Shown in pieces: positions 21,168 through 32,842 of a stretch of DNA of 64,000 bases (the stretch's first letter is position 1; every line of letters starts with the position of its first letter). The stretch is taken from positions 10,466,913 through 10,530,912 of the forward strand of contig NC_051131.1 of assembly GCF_014839805.1 (NCBI RefSeq), given 5' to 3'. This DNA is from Manduca sexta. Taxonomy: Eukaryota; Arthropoda; Insecta; Lepidoptera; Sphingidae. The notes beneath the pieces are model-generated. The model saw only the letters and a program-made list of their open reading frames with translations. It searched no databases and was not told the origin of the DNA. A program made the translations under genes and the position numbers.

Positions 21168-21464
21168 CTGTCCCGGGATTTGAATGGGACAATTTAACTG
21201 AAGCATTCACATCTAGAAAACTTTCTGCTGTTCCACTTTTGTTCAGTGTTAACTGTTATTACAGAACTTCCTTAGGGTTGTCACTAACATTGCTACAATT
21301 TGCGCTATATATTGCGTAAAAACCTTGATTGTTTACAAAAGTGTTATCTTTGTTGCTTATTTCAATATTGTTAATGTTTGCGGTTTGTAATAATAGGATT
21401 ACTTAAAAGGAATGTTTCTAGACTTAAATTGGGACAGTTTTTATCCGTCATAACTCGAATAAAA

Positions 21465-21638
21465 TTTTCCCGGGATAAAAGTAGATTTAAGCACTCAGTG
21501 TCAGCGTGAGTAGCTGTGTAGCTTTCTATTAGTAATTTCTTATAAATTAATTTAGCAGTTTCCGAGATTAGGGCGTTCTGATGGCTCATTTTAACAATTA
21601 ATCAAACTCTTCAGCGTTATGTATTATTATAGATTATT
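21465..21638 (+). repeat. Repeat I copy
   Basis: TTCCCGGGATAAAAGTAGA, GTGTAGCTTTCTATTAGTAA, AGCAGTTTCCGAGATTAGGG and the end CAAACTCTTCAGCGTTATG followed by a TATTATTATAGATT tail. The order corresponds to the split copy at 7705-8047. Confidence 0.65.
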
Positions 21639-21652
21639 ATCTATACCATTTT

Positions 21653-21744
21653 TAGCCCGAAACGGGAATCGAAGAATCAAACCCAGGACCTCAGTGTCAT
21701 AGTTGTACTCGTACTGCGTACGTATTACAACTACGCCTAGCCAC
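21653..21744 (-). repeat. tRNA-like SINE head fragment (SINE-B/C type)
   Basis: The plus strand shows the B-box complement (GAATCAAACCCAGGACCTCAG) and the A-box end (TTACAACTACGCCTAGCC). The body beyond the head is missing, so it cannot be assigned to SINE-B or SINE-C. Confidence 0.7.
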
Positions 21745-23480
21745 TTTGTAAGCAGCTTCTTAAATATGCTATAATACTTAATAATGTTGAAAATTTACTG
21801 AAATCTTTTTCGAGTCTAATGTTAAGGTTAGACGTTATGCGTATATCGCTTAGCATTCAAATTCATAATTAAATTTGAAATGATTAAACGCTGCTAAATG
21901 AATTAACGAAAAATACAAACAGCCGAAAATTTATTTGCAATCGAAAAGTGAATAGACTCATAAATTAATAATATTTATACAATTAATGATTAATTTTCTC
22001 ATTCAAATATGCGTAGACGTTTAGCAATTAAGTGAGATAGGTTAGAGATACTATGTAATTAATTGCCAAGAGACAAGAACTCAAAGATTTGTTAACTTTA
22101 ATATTTACGGCTATTTTAAATGAAATTAATAATTTTGGATTATGTTATGCAGTTTTTCAGTGTCCTCTATTTCTTAGTTTGTGGATGCAAAATTTATCTT
22201 AATTACGAAATTATAACCACAACTAAATCGAGATGTACGTTCGGTATAATTAACAAAGGGTGCAAACACAAAAGAGCAAAATAACTTTGAAAGTGGGTTT
22301 TCATAAAAAGAGCAAAACCACCTTAATCAACTTGTTCCATAACTGATCACAGAACATCCACCCATCGTCTCTTTTGTAAACAACATATTACATTTCTAGT
22401 AGATTCAGTAACACATTTATTTTGTCTTAATCTTTTCACATTATCAAATAGTCTCTCAATGTAATCAACCCTACTACAATAAGTTTTATTTAGTATCCCG
22501 CTATGAATCGGGCGCAACATCGAGTTTGCTTATGTGGGTCGTAGCTTGCCGGGTAATTCCTTAGGGCAAACTTCCTATGCCGGGACATTTGAGACTAACG
22601 GATGTTTGGAAGCCACCTTTTGATCCTTCATAAGTGGTTCAGCGTAAGTAATATGGGCTTTGTTGTATGATACGTATCTTCTTTTACCTCAGTACCCGCA
22701 TGGATGTCATTGTAGAAGTATGGGCATGTGTTTGAGATATGAACTTTGTGATCTTGATAAGATTTAATGCTTATTCTAATCTTTTAAATTGTGTGGAAAT
22801 ACGCTAATATTCCTCAGTGACATGGAAAAAATATTAAGTATTTTACATTGGTGTTTTGCTATTTCACGATAAATTGAGTAACCGTCACATAACCTCAAAA
22901 ATTTTGTATGTCAATCTACTCAATGTCCGCTCTATATAACCTTAGAACTCTTTGTACACAACCTAAAACATCATCATCAGTCAAGAAGCATTAACGACCC
23001 CAATCTTTCCACTCGGACGTTACTAGCTGGGCTCTCTAACTTACATCCATTCTCGTTTACCCTTAAAAAATACTTAATCAAATCGAAGTAAATAGGCATC
23101 CTCAACGTAAATGGACCGTGAAGAGGTCCAGTTAATTTGGTTTGTGATTCATCTATGAAAGAAAATGGAGGGGTGATTATGTTGCTTCTATGCTAGGCTA
23201 TGAGATGTAAAACAAGGAAGGTTATAGTACTATATAAATGAAATATTAAGCGCTGTGGTGGCTATCAATCAACAATCAATTTGTTGCATAGAATTCTTAA
23301 AAAATAAAGTGTCAGTGGCGCGGCAACTTAAACAATCGTTACTTTTATGTCAGAAATAAGATACTCATCCTGCTTCTGACACTTTAGTATTAGTCAGTGT
23401 CATAGTAGAGTAGTGTTTCTTAGTAAACATTTTCCGTCGTCTATGCTGGGTTTCAGGTTAATAAATGTACACATATACAC
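21745..23480. other. AT-rich non-coding stretch
   Basis: No gene is recognised. A GC-richer patch lies around 22500-22630 (CGGGCGCAACATCGAG, GGTCGTAGCTTGCCGGG). An interrupted inverted pair TAAAGTGTCAG / CTGACACTTTA spans 23305-23386. Confidence 0.4.
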
Positions 23481-23640
23481 ACACTTTCGGCCGTGAGTAG
23501 TCACACGATGAGATAGGGGGCGAGTCTATCGCTATATCGAGCACAAATTTCAGACTCTAGGCTGATATTGAGTAGAAAAATCCGATATCACTGCCCCAAA
23601 CCTCAGCACTGCAGTCGTCCTATAATACAACTATGCTACC
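23481..23640 (-). repeat. SINE-B copy, partial
   Basis: CGATGAGATAGGGGGCGAGTC, ATATCGAGCACAAATTTCAG and the end CTATAATACAACTATGCTACC are SINE-B in reverse. The 3' terminal part and the B box are lost or deleted (ACTGCCCCAAACCTCAGC). Confidence 0.78.
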
Positions 23641-24370
23641 TATAAATACAATATTTACAATTAGTCCTGTCTGATATTTTCAATCCGACTGATGACGTTG
23701 CAAATCTGCCAGTGGCGCGCTCTGACGAGTTACTTCCTAGGGTCAGTCCTAGTCAGACCTATACGTCCAATAAAATAACCGGGGCAATTAAAGTGCTAAT
23801 GTAAAAAGTAACTTAGTATTTATACATTTAACGTGCTAATTTTAAAAGTAACATAGTGTACGTAGGAAATTATATTTCTAAAATGTCTGAACTGACCTCT
23901 TTATACATAAATTACGTCAAGTTTATGTTTGTCTTACGCTCTACATGAGCAGTGTTCATACAATTATTTATTTAAATTACGCCCCAACTACCTCAAGTTG
24001 TGGGCTATATTTGCATGGCAATATTTGAACTTACAAACACCTATTCTGCTTCAGTGTATTTCAAAAACAGCTATTGAGGAAGCATGCTCGTTTTATTTTG
24101 TTTACCATAAAAGCAATATAAATGTTTATGTTACAGCACTCGCTGTCACTCGCGATTCCTTCTGAGAAAGACTTTTTTTGAAATACAAGTCCCCTGTATC
24201 CACTCTCATATCCACCATGTTTAAATAAGTTATAATATTTTCAATTAGCATAAATGTAGATTTATATAATTTTACCCAGTATAGGGCTTTAGAAATTTCC
24301 GTCCTTCATGTCCCTTGATGGAAATTAGTGCTTATTATTCACATGTACTTTAATTAATGTAGGTAGGTAC
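23641..24370. other. Non-coding stretch
   Basis: No assigned feature. GCCAGTGGCGCGCTCTGACG near 23708 is GC-rich and may be a repeat fragment, but only a short similarity (GTCAGTGGCGCGGCAAC near 23311) is seen in the window. Confidence 0.35.
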
Positions 24371-24604
24371 CACCGCAATGTCTATTTCGGCCGCCAAGCA
24401 GCAGTGTGTATTCACTGTTGTGTTATGGTTTGTAGAACATTGAAGACAGTGGACATAATAAGACTTAACATCACATGTCTCAAGATGGCGAGTGCAGTAC
24501 AAATACTTTGTGATTTAAGGTGTTGGATAGTATTTCTACTGTTTATGGGCGGTCGCATCGCTTACCATCAGGCAAACGGCCAGCTCGTCTCGTCATTATC
24601 CTGC
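24371..24604 (+). repeat. Repeat E copy
   Basis: AAGCAGCAGTGTGTATTCAC, ATAAGACTTAACATCACATG, AGATGGCGAGTGCAGTA and GCTTACCATCAGGCAAACGG follow an order also seen at 25012-25445. The 70-codon open frame lies inside the repeat and is not treated as a gene. Confidence 0.65.
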
Positions 24605-25011
24605 AATATCCGTTAGTATTAACAAAATAATGACATCTGTAAATTCACCCAGCGACAGCGGAAATAATTAACTTGAAACACGGTTACTTAACACTATAGA
24701 CGTAAAACACAATATCCAAAGGTAAAATCATCATAATTTCCTTTTACAGTCAAACAGATTGTAACAAACCCATTATGTTTAAACTTACAAACGTTTTTCG
24801 ACTCTAACTCAAGGTAAGAATATTCAAAATTGTGTAAATTTATTATTTATCAAGACAACTGTCTTATTCAAATTAACTCAGGCATGGTCGGGGAAGTATG
24901 ATCCAGATAAGCGTCTTGGAGCTTATAAACTTAATGTAATAGAGATTGTATGTAGTGTGGTGAAGTTTCATAGAAGATGGGAGTAGAATCCTTTTAGTAG
25001 AGTCCGCGTGA
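24605..25011. other. AT-rich non-coding stretch
   Basis: No feature is recognised. Confidence 0.4.
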
Positions 25012-25445
25012 GTAGACATTACTGCATTGTCTATATTAACCATCAAGCAACAATGTCCACTTTGAAGAACATGTACATAATAATATCAGCCCTGTATTAT
25101 GCACTGTCTTACTGTTGGGCACGGGCCTCTTCTACTATTGAGAGGGATTAGACCTTAGTCCACCACGCTGGCCTAGTGCGGATTGGTAGACTGCACACAC
25201 CCTCGAAATTCATATAGAGAGCTTCTCAGGTATGCAGGTTTCCTCACGATGTTTTCCTTCACCGTTAGAGCAAGCGATAATTTACAAAGAATATATACAT
25301 AATTTTTTGAAGAACATAGTATGCAGTGGTTTTGAGAATTATAAGACTTAACATTTAATGCCTCATGGTGACGAGTGCAGAGTAGTGACATGCAGTGGTT
25401 TGTTAAAGCTTTATGTTGTATTGCTACTGCTTGTAAGTGGCGACG
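25012..25445 (+). repeat. Repeat E copy split by a SINE-A
   Basis: The left part (25012-25072) has CCATCAAGCAACAATGTCCAC. The right part (25306-25445) has GCAGTGGTTTTGAGAATTAT, AAGACTTAACATTTAATGCC and GGTGACGAGTGCAGAGTAG. The parts are continuous once the insertion is removed. Confidence 0.65.
25073..25305 (-). repeat. SINE-A, 5'-truncated, with 12 bp target duplication
   Basis: From the TAA-type tail (TAATAATATCAGCCCTGT) to TTAGAGCAAGCGATAATTTAC. TTTGAAGAACAT occurs exactly at 25061-25072 and 25306-25317. The tRNA head with both promoter boxes is missing, as expected for incomplete reverse transcription. Confidence 0.93.
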
Positions 25446-25495
25446 TTTATTATCTCGTGTGTGGCTTCACTTCTGGTTCTTTATTGTTATTTTAA

Positions 25496-25779
25496 ACTAG
25501 TTGACCCGACAGACGTTGTCCTGTCTTAACTTTGTATGCACGCGCGCATTCTTTCGATCGCTGACAGCTATTTCAAACCACTGGCAGTTATGTAAAACTA
25601 ATATTGGTGTTTAGTTTTCTTAAATTTTCTGATTTTCCGCGCAAGTTTTTGCTTTCATAAGAACATTCTTCTGACCATAACATACACAACAACAAAAAGA
25701 TAGTGAAATCTGTCCAGCCGTTCACGCGTGAAGGCGTGACCAAGGAAAATAGGGATTTATTTTTATATATATATAGATT
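25496..25779. repeat. Repeat G copy
   Basis: Starts ACTAGTTGACCCGACAGACG, includes AATCTGTCCAGCCGTTCACG and ends with a short TATATATATAG run. The 'GACCCGRCAGACGTTGTCCTG ... CAGCCGTTC' arrangement is one I associate with widespread lepidopteran repeats. There is a single copy in this window, so assignment rests on recall. Confidence 0.55.
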
Positions 25780-25847
25780 ACTACGAACTCTGAAATCAAA
25801 TATGTTTTACAGCCCGTGTAAGAACCAGATTATTCAATTTATGCTCG

Positions 25848-26061
25848 AACTAGCTTTTGCTCGCGACTTCACCCGCGTGATAGATTTTTCTGGGAGAAAA
25901 GTCCCGCTATATATTTTCCCGGAAAAAGTAGCCTAAAAACTTCCCAGGGTCTTTAACTATCATCAAACCAAATTTCAAAAAAAATCCGATCAATAGCTTT
26001 TGAGAAAATCAATAACATACAGACACACAGAAAAGAGTATTTTGTTTTATAAGATGTATAG
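25848..26061 (-). repeat. Repeat F copy
   Basis: The plus strand reads AACTAGCTTTTGCTCGCGAC, CCCGCTATATATTTTCCCGG, CCCAGGGTCTTTAACTATC and ends ACAGACACACAGAAAAGAG then TTTTGTTTTATAA. It is the reverse of the F order at 17085. Confidence 0.82.
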
Positions 26062-28799
26062 ACAATAAAAAATCTTTACGTTGATTTATATTTAAATCAT
26101 TAACAAAGCTGTTCCATCATAAAAATTCACATAAAACTTGATAAATATCATCTACATAACAATTTCACTCGCAGTAGAAGAACCGTCTAAATTACAAACT
26201 GTGAAAAGTTTTAAAATATTATTTACATGCATAATGAAGGTAAAAGCGAAAGTTATTCGTTGCCAGCTCCTTGTATAGGTTTATAGGCTTTTAGACTTTA
26301 ATAAACCGTGTTAGGCCTCTAAAATTATGAATTGGCAGCATTCTTTTTTTATTATAAGACGTCGACGTAATCGGTCTTTTTTAGCGAAACAGATTTAATA
26401 ATTTCAAAACGGCCGCGTTACATTGTTTTAATACAAAATAATTTAGAAGAACAGCCTAATTTGGTGATGAAAAGTGGTTAAACGTGATTTTAGGAAAATA
26501 TTTCGCAATTTGAAGTCTTTTAGGGTCAGCTTTTACTGGAGTTAAATATATAACATTTGTTAACTTAAAAATACAAATATTTATTGTTATTATTGCAATA
26601 TAGGTGTTTTCAACAGTAGTTGCACCATACTAGCAGACAGAGCAATCCAGTAATTGCTTTATCCGGGTCTGCCAACTTGCCTATGACCGCTAAAATATAC
26701 CTACAACTACATCAATAGCTTTGTGTAACTGTGTAGGTATATTGTAAGTAAACATTTCCATCTATTCGATTAATAGCTTCATCTACAAAGGAACCGTCAT
26801 TTCATAGAACAATTTATGTATCAGGGTTGTCTGTACAATTTATACTGAAGTAATCTCGTTCAAGATTTTGATATCGGCAACCCTACAAGCGCCGCAATAC
26901 ACAATTACTAATTCCCAACAGGATTCCGAAACGTTCGGTTTGTTGAAATGTCACCTATTAAACAGAATCACAATGGCCCATTTGTCCCCAGTTAATTTTA
27001 GCGAACCAATTTCCACATCAATAATTGGAACGTACATAAATTGTTCCCACTTTAGAGGCATTTAGAGGAGTTCACGAGTCGCAGATGTTATTTATTGTTC
27101 GACGCTGCTGGAACGATCCTCGTGCGGAATACCGTAGACCTATTCATAACCTACATTGCAAAATAGCTTAACAGAAAATAGGCTATGCAGTCACGTTTCG
27201 TCTGACCTCCTTTGGTTTATTATTTTATTATCAAGGACCGAACGTTCGTATATTTCCACGTATGGATTTCTTTAGAAAATAAAAGGTTATTGGTGGGTTG
27301 TAGAGGGTACTATACGAAAGCTTGTACGTCACACGAAGACTTGTTGATAATAATGCATGTTTTTCTAAATATAGATTATTGTAACTTGATGTCAGTCGTA
27401 CAGTAATAAAAATTAACAAAATATAATCAACTCGTTAAGTAATCTAGTATTTCAAAAAGACTTTAACAAAATAATGCGTCTCGACATTCGGCACTTCTCA
27501 AAATAATATTTTTTTTTTAACCCGAACCGATATTAAACAAATCTGACATTACCACGTATGAAAACTTATAAATCTCCCACAGACAAGTTTAACAATAGAC
27601 TCGCCTCAAAAGCATTATAGTTCATCAATCATGCTTAATAACGTTCCAGGCAATTCTATACAAACTCAAGAATCCAGTTAAACCGAAGGCGATTGACCAA
27701 AATAATAATAATGGGATCTGGCATTTGTCCGGTTCCCTGGAAAAAACTTGCCAAGACAATTTGTTTGTGCGATTTATAATTTAATAAAATTTGTTCGTGA
27801 GGTCAGCTAACTTTAATATATCTTTGAATGCTTATTGAAGTGGAATAATCTGAAATAGTAGCCCAAGTCCACCGATAACTTCTTGCTAAGTTATAACAAC
27901 TTTAATTGTTTTCGTTAATCTGATGTAGAATGATATATAATAGGTTCATAAATTTTGTATTCGTTTTGCTTTGTTGGTAATTTCTTTCATTCTGTACATG
28001 CAAAATTTTGATATTATGCCCTTTTGACAATTAATTGTAGTAATAAAAAATCTTTAATAGTTTATCTTGAATGTGTCAATAAATCAGACATTATTTTATT
28101 ACTCAATCACCTTATCAGTTTGAAACAAATTATATCATTACCGAATGTGGTTTTAGAACTTTAAAAATGTCTTTAAAGTCTTGGTCTTAATCTGAAGTAT
28201 TTTCTTGTTTATTCATGTGTAGCATTATGAATATTTCGTACCTTTTTTATAAGAAACTCTATGACCCGAGCATTCTCCTTTGTCTTACCTTTAATTTCGC
28301 GAATAGCCTATGCACGGCCGTTAATTTGGACAATAAATTAAAAATTATCAACAAAACAACGTGCCATTATTCAGACGAAATTGGGTCATAAATATTAAGA
28401 GGCATTATAAACCTTGATAATGTAAGCGGTTGCTTTAATGTAAATTAGACGATATAATCCTGTACGCAATTTTGCACCCTTTTTAAATTGAGTTTAGTGT
28501 TTTTTTCGTATCTTTGAATAATTAATTTGTTATATTAAATGTTTTTCCTGCCCGTGTGGTGAACACCGTGTCCTGTAGCGTGCAAATTAACATTTGTTTA
28601 GAATTTTAACGTGAGATTTTAATTTGTCTTTTGTTAATCAACGTTTAAGGTTTTCACCCTTTAACGAAGCGTGATAACAATTTGTCAATTAAGGCATTTG
28701 AAGACAAGTTGATACATAAAAAAAAATATATTTATTAATTGGCATACTGAATATGGTTGATATAGGAAACTACTTATAGAACAGCCTAACTTAGGGCTT
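26062..28799. other. Long AT-rich stretch without recognised features
   Basis: 2.7 kb with no supported gene or repeat. Small open frames at 26868-27065 and 27212-27419 have no recognised domain. At 26700-26760 the sequence GTGTAGGTATATTGTAAG is unremarkable. Confidence 0.45.
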
Positions 28800-29083
28800 T
28801 TATTGTCCTCACCGGTGAGGATCGCGACGCGTTTCTCCCTTATTGTTTATTTAAAATTACATATATACATCATTTTATTTCTTCTTTCCTGCCAGCCCGA
28901 GCTGGCTCCTTTGTTTACTATATTTTTGATTTATTTTATTTGCAATATAAATTGTTTTTGTTTATATAAGCTAATTTAATTACGTAATAATTAAATATTC
29001 TCATGTACTTTGACTTATCATAAGTGCAACTATGTTCGCCTACGTGATGAATAAAGCATTTTATTTTATTTATTTTATATTTA
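28800..29083 (+). repeat. Probable LINE 3' end with poly(TTTTA) tail
   Basis: GTGCAACTATGTTCGCCTACG is followed by GTGATGAATAAAGCATTTTA and a TTTTATTTTATTTATTTTAT tail ending near 29083. A polyadenylation-type AATAAA plus simple tail marks the 3' end of a non-LTR retrotransposon. No reverse-transcriptase frame is present upstream, so the insertion is 5'-truncated; its exact left edge is unclear. Confidence 0.5.
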
Positions 29084-29099
29084 TACTCCGAAGAACACA

Positions 29100-29330
29100 T
29101 AATTGTTGATGTCGTCCTCTCCCAGTGACCGTACTGAACCGAGGTTTGTAACCCGTTAGTGGGTTGCCCTCAGCATGGTTGCTTAATTTTCAAGGGTTGC
29201 GAGCGCCTAAAGCGCCCACCTAAAATTCCCGTGTGTTTGTATAAGCCGGCCCTTGCCAGGCTCACATACTTAGGGCAATATTAAGGAAAAAATCTCCGAA
29301 GAACATTAGTGCACGAGTTTAGACGCCACA
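29100..29330 (+). repeat. GC-richer block, possible retroelement remnant
   Basis: GTAACCCGTTAGTGGGTTGCC, AGGGTTGCGAGCGCCTAAAG and AAGCCGGCCCTTGCCAGGCTC stand out from the AT-rich background. The style resembles retrotransposon UTR sequence, but there is no second copy in the window and no frame, so this is a guess. Confidence 0.3.
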
Positions 29331-29343
29331 GCTTACGAGTATC

Positions 29344-29611
29344 TCAAGTTCCGTAAATTACTGATGACCTGAGGCAAGGGAGATTTTCGGAGAAATTTTC
29401 AAATACCCACTTCGCTTCCTTGCTTACTAAGGCCGACAGCAAATTCACTATTCTTTTGATATTATGAAAATGTATAGCTAAATTACTTCCTACTAAAGTA
29501 AAATAGCGATTTATTTCAGAAGAAAATTCCACAGATGTGTGAAATAAAAGGATTTTACATAAGGTACCTACTGTGCCGACATATACTACAACCATTTTAT
29601 TCAATTAAGGA
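29344..29611. other. Non-coding stretch
   Basis: An 86-codon minus frame occupies most of it, but with no recognisable domain and AT-rich codon use it is not called as a gene. Confidence 0.35.
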
Positions 29612-29617
29612 GTGATA

Positions 29618-29637
29618 GATGATGATGATGATGATGA
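29618..29637 (+). repeat. (ATG)n microsatellite
   Basis: About six GAT/ATG units directly abut the head of the SINE-A that follows. Confidence 0.85.
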
Positions 29638-30115
29638 GCCTAGTTGGGTGTAAAACGGACTGCCAAGATGAATGTCCGCGTTCAAAATCTGAGGGCACGT
29701 ACTCTAACTTTTCTCAAGTTATGTGTTTATTCTTTGTGAATTGTCAGCCGCTTTAACAATGAAGGAAAACATTCCGAGGAAACAGGTAAGATTTTGTGTG
29801 ACTCTGGTTACAGCTGCATAAACCTGTCGTTCAACTGGTTAGTCGGTGAATCGCCCGCTGAAATGTTTTGTCTTGTTCTTTGAGTCCTGTTTATGTGTAA
29901 CTGTATGTTTTAACATTTAATATAAGTATTATAATTTACTAACACTATAGGTGTATACTATCCTGAAATAAATGTTTTATTATTAAAATTATAAGAAGAT
30001 CTCTATAAGAATTTGAGGGTATGTGAAGTCTGCCGAACCGTACTAGACCAGCGTGGTGAATTAAGGCAGTAGTAGAGGAGGCCCGTGTCCAGTAGTAGGA
30101 CAGTATATTATAATA
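29637..30115 (+). repeat. SINE-A interrupted by about 209 bp
   Basis: The head and first body part are at 29637-29784 (A box AGCCTAGTTGGG; degraded B box CGTTCAAAATC; CTTTAACAATGAAGGAAAAC). The remainder is at 29994-30115 (AGATCTCTATAAGAATTTGAGG, GGAGGCCCGTGTCCAGTAG). About 12 bp that should join them are missing. Confidence 0.82.
29785..29993 (+). mobile_element. Insert inside SINE-A, probably a 5'-truncated retroelement
   Basis: The inserted 209 bp ends CCTGAAATAAATGTTTTATTATT, an AATAAA signal plus A/T-rich tail typical of a retroelement 3' end. The upstream part (ACTGGTTAGTCGGTGAATCGC) is more balanced in composition. No clean target duplication is visible; the joint seems to have lost about 12 bp of SINE-A. 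Confidence 0.45.
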
Positions 30116-31054
30116 CCCTACTGATATCATTTATTTTATGAAATATAGCTAAATACATCGAAAGCAACTCAAAATCTATGTGTTCAGTTAATCGTATCTA
30201 GAGCATTCAGCGAAATTTCTTTACTTAGACTATTTATTCTGTTTATTGTTTACATTCTCTGATTGTGAATCATTCTGTGAGCCAATAAATAAATTGAATT
30301 GAAGCACATATTTTATTTAAAAAAAGACGTATGTATTTCACCATTCCCTCGACACATTCTTGGTTCGATAGTTACAATAAATAGTTTCTAGAAGTTTCTG
30401 TTATTGAAATATTGTTTTCATTACTGTTTCATTCATACTTCGCAAATAAAACAATTAATCGAGTTGAATGCGGTATTTGTTCGCTATTTTTCTAATGCAG
30501 TCTTTTAGTTAGAGCTCATGTACAAACAAGAGCTCTTTCATAATAAATTTTATTATTACTTCTTTGATTTAACACAATTTTATATTATTAGCATTATTTA
30601 TAACAGAAAATATTTATAACTTTGAGCTGGCACGTTACGCAGAACGGCCAGAATTTCGAAGGGCTGTTTGGAAAAAAGGAGGCCCTCAACAGTATCAGAA
30701 CGTATTGTTTAGGTGTCTTGTGACAAAACTACTATTTGGCATCATACCCAATACTTCATAAGCCATAGCTATCAATAGAAGATACAAGAAAGATATGATG
30801 TAAAACTTTATACATGTACTAATTTACTAATAAGAAAACAGATACAAAATTTTGACAGTAAATTTGATTATGCAATTAAAATATATCTTAAAACCGTTAA
30901 CGGAATCTTTTCTTAATATTCACTGGAACCGATCTTATTTCAACGTATAATGATTTTTTATTATTTAGAATTTTTAATCATGTTTATACATACGTACTTA
31001 ATTAATATTTTTTTACTGTTTTCAACCTACATTTTATGTACATACACCTACCCG
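30116..31054. other. AT-rich non-coding stretch
   Basis: No supported feature. CCAATAAATAAATTGAATTG near 30281 could be another short retroelement tail. Confidence 0.4.
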
Positions 31055-31136
31055 CCCTAAGGTTGACTTATAGAGAATGCTTACGGTATTATGTCCGCCT
31101 GTATACATTTGTATATGAAGTGCTAAATAAATAAAA
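31055..31136 (+). repeat. LINE 3' tail fragment
   Basis: CTAAGGTTGACTTATAGAGAATGC, ATTATGTCCGCCTGTATACA and AAGTGCTAAATAAATAAAAA match the pattern I know from Jockey/CR1-like LINE 3' ends in insects (CTAAGGTTGACTGG ... GTCCGCCT ... AATAAA). The preceding sequence has no reverse-transcriptase frame. Confidence 0.6.
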
Positions 31137-32482
31137 AAGTATATTTATAAGAGGCTTGTATTATGTATTTTTATTATTTCAGATATAAAATTAGTCTGTA
31201 AGCCTTTCGACAAGTAAATAGATAATAAACAACATGAAAACACCAAAAATTTGAGACATAATTAATCATCCTCACAATAAATAAAACATTTCAATCTTCA
31301 TCAATAACACAAGAAAAACACATCGACACATTAGTTTCGACCTAACGTCTAGACGGGATGTCAGGGCAATCAAATATTTTATTCAGACACACACATTACT
31401 AGGCCGTGGCTTTGTGACAAAACAATTTGTCAGAACGTTATCCAGGCGACGGATAATGGACAATGAAATTGGGAAGAATGGTTATGCTAATCGGTTATTT
31501 TTAGGTTTTGGCAAGATTATGTCCTTTGATGATTTTAGTACCTTGCAAATGAGGTTTTATTACGTTACAAATAAGGGTCATGTTTGCGTTTTAGTTGTTA
31601 TTTTATATAAAATCTTGGAGCTTAGCTTACTGTGAGACTATACCAAGAGAATCTCCACTTCTTTGACGTTGATCTGATTACAGGTAAGCGAAGATTGTGT
31701 TTTGCGGAATATTTATTATTTTAAAGAGACAATTAAATATTGTGCACCGATATTTATTTATATTTTTTTAGTGTATCAGCCAAGTCAGTTTTAGCAATAT
31801 ATTTTTATAGTTGTCAAAAATATGTAACTAGAAACAATTTTGATATTTTCATTATAAAAGAAAACAATTTAATATACAACACCAAAATATTATTGATAAT
31901 ATTTTATGTAGTATTATAAGTAAATAATTCCATTTTATTAATTATATATTGATTATAATAAGTAAATAGAGACATTAGTTTAAAGCAAAAGATACAAACC
32001 AAAATACGTCTAAGAACACGTAAGTAAAGCGAAAACAAATCTGAAACACACTCGAATTCCAAGATGGCCGAACATTTAGAACAAACATTACATGGTAGAA
32101 CATTGCGAGTAAACAAACACCAAAACTCGGAATAAATTAGAATTTATTTATAAGTTTAAATAAAGCTTAAGTTGTTTCGAAAATAAATCAAGTCTTTAGA
32201 ATATAAACTCTGGAAACTTGGCATGAAATTACCAGGTCTCGAAGCGTTCACCTTGAGAGAAAATCTACTGACCTACAAAATGTTATAAGTATCAAGATCT
32301 AATCTTTACCTGTGCTCGATAAACGTGTGTACTTAAAAGCTTTCTACTAAAATAGGTCTTCAGTACTTTTTTTAAATATGACAATGATTTAAGTATGTTA
32401 CACTCCTGGTCTCTGATCTATAAATAACAATAAACAGTTTAATAACAGTCCAATTATGTCGCTAAACAAGATATATTTTGGC
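31137..32482. other. AT-rich non-coding stretch
   Basis: No supported feature. Short frames at 31414-31635 and 31904-32116 are without recognised domains. Confidence 0.4.
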
Positions 32483-32842
32483 TCTCAACTGCTTCGATGT
32501 CGTAGATGTATTGGGTACGCGTAAGACAATCGCTCTGAGGTCCCACGTTTAAATCTCAAATCGGGAAAAAGCATAGTGACTCAGGTTTCCTATCTAAAAA
32601 ATTACTTAGTTGCAGCTTGGAGTCAGGAAGTTGGCCATGTGATACCCCCGTGCCGCGGAAAAGCGCTGGTCCTGCGCCCAATTTCTCTCCGGTCATGTCG
32701 GATTGCCTTCTCCCCGGACTATGAGAGTAAAGCAACAGAGAGTTCAACGGTGTATTACGTACGCACTTGTACACTATAATATTTCCTACGTTCCTAGCTG
32801 ATTTCCGTTGAGATTGGGCACCGTGAAATTCAGCTAGAAGGG
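32483..32842 (+). repeat. SINE-C copy with tRNA-like head
   Basis: Head: GCTTCGATGTCGTAGATGTA with a decayed B box (ACGTTTAAATC, about 32548). Body: AGCTTGGAGTCAGGAAGTTGG, TCTCTCCGGTCATGTCGGATTG and GCTGATTTCCGTTGAGATTGG, the complement of the 6121 and 42163 copies. The overlapping short open frames on both strands (32556-32779) fall inside the repeat. Confidence 0.75.
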
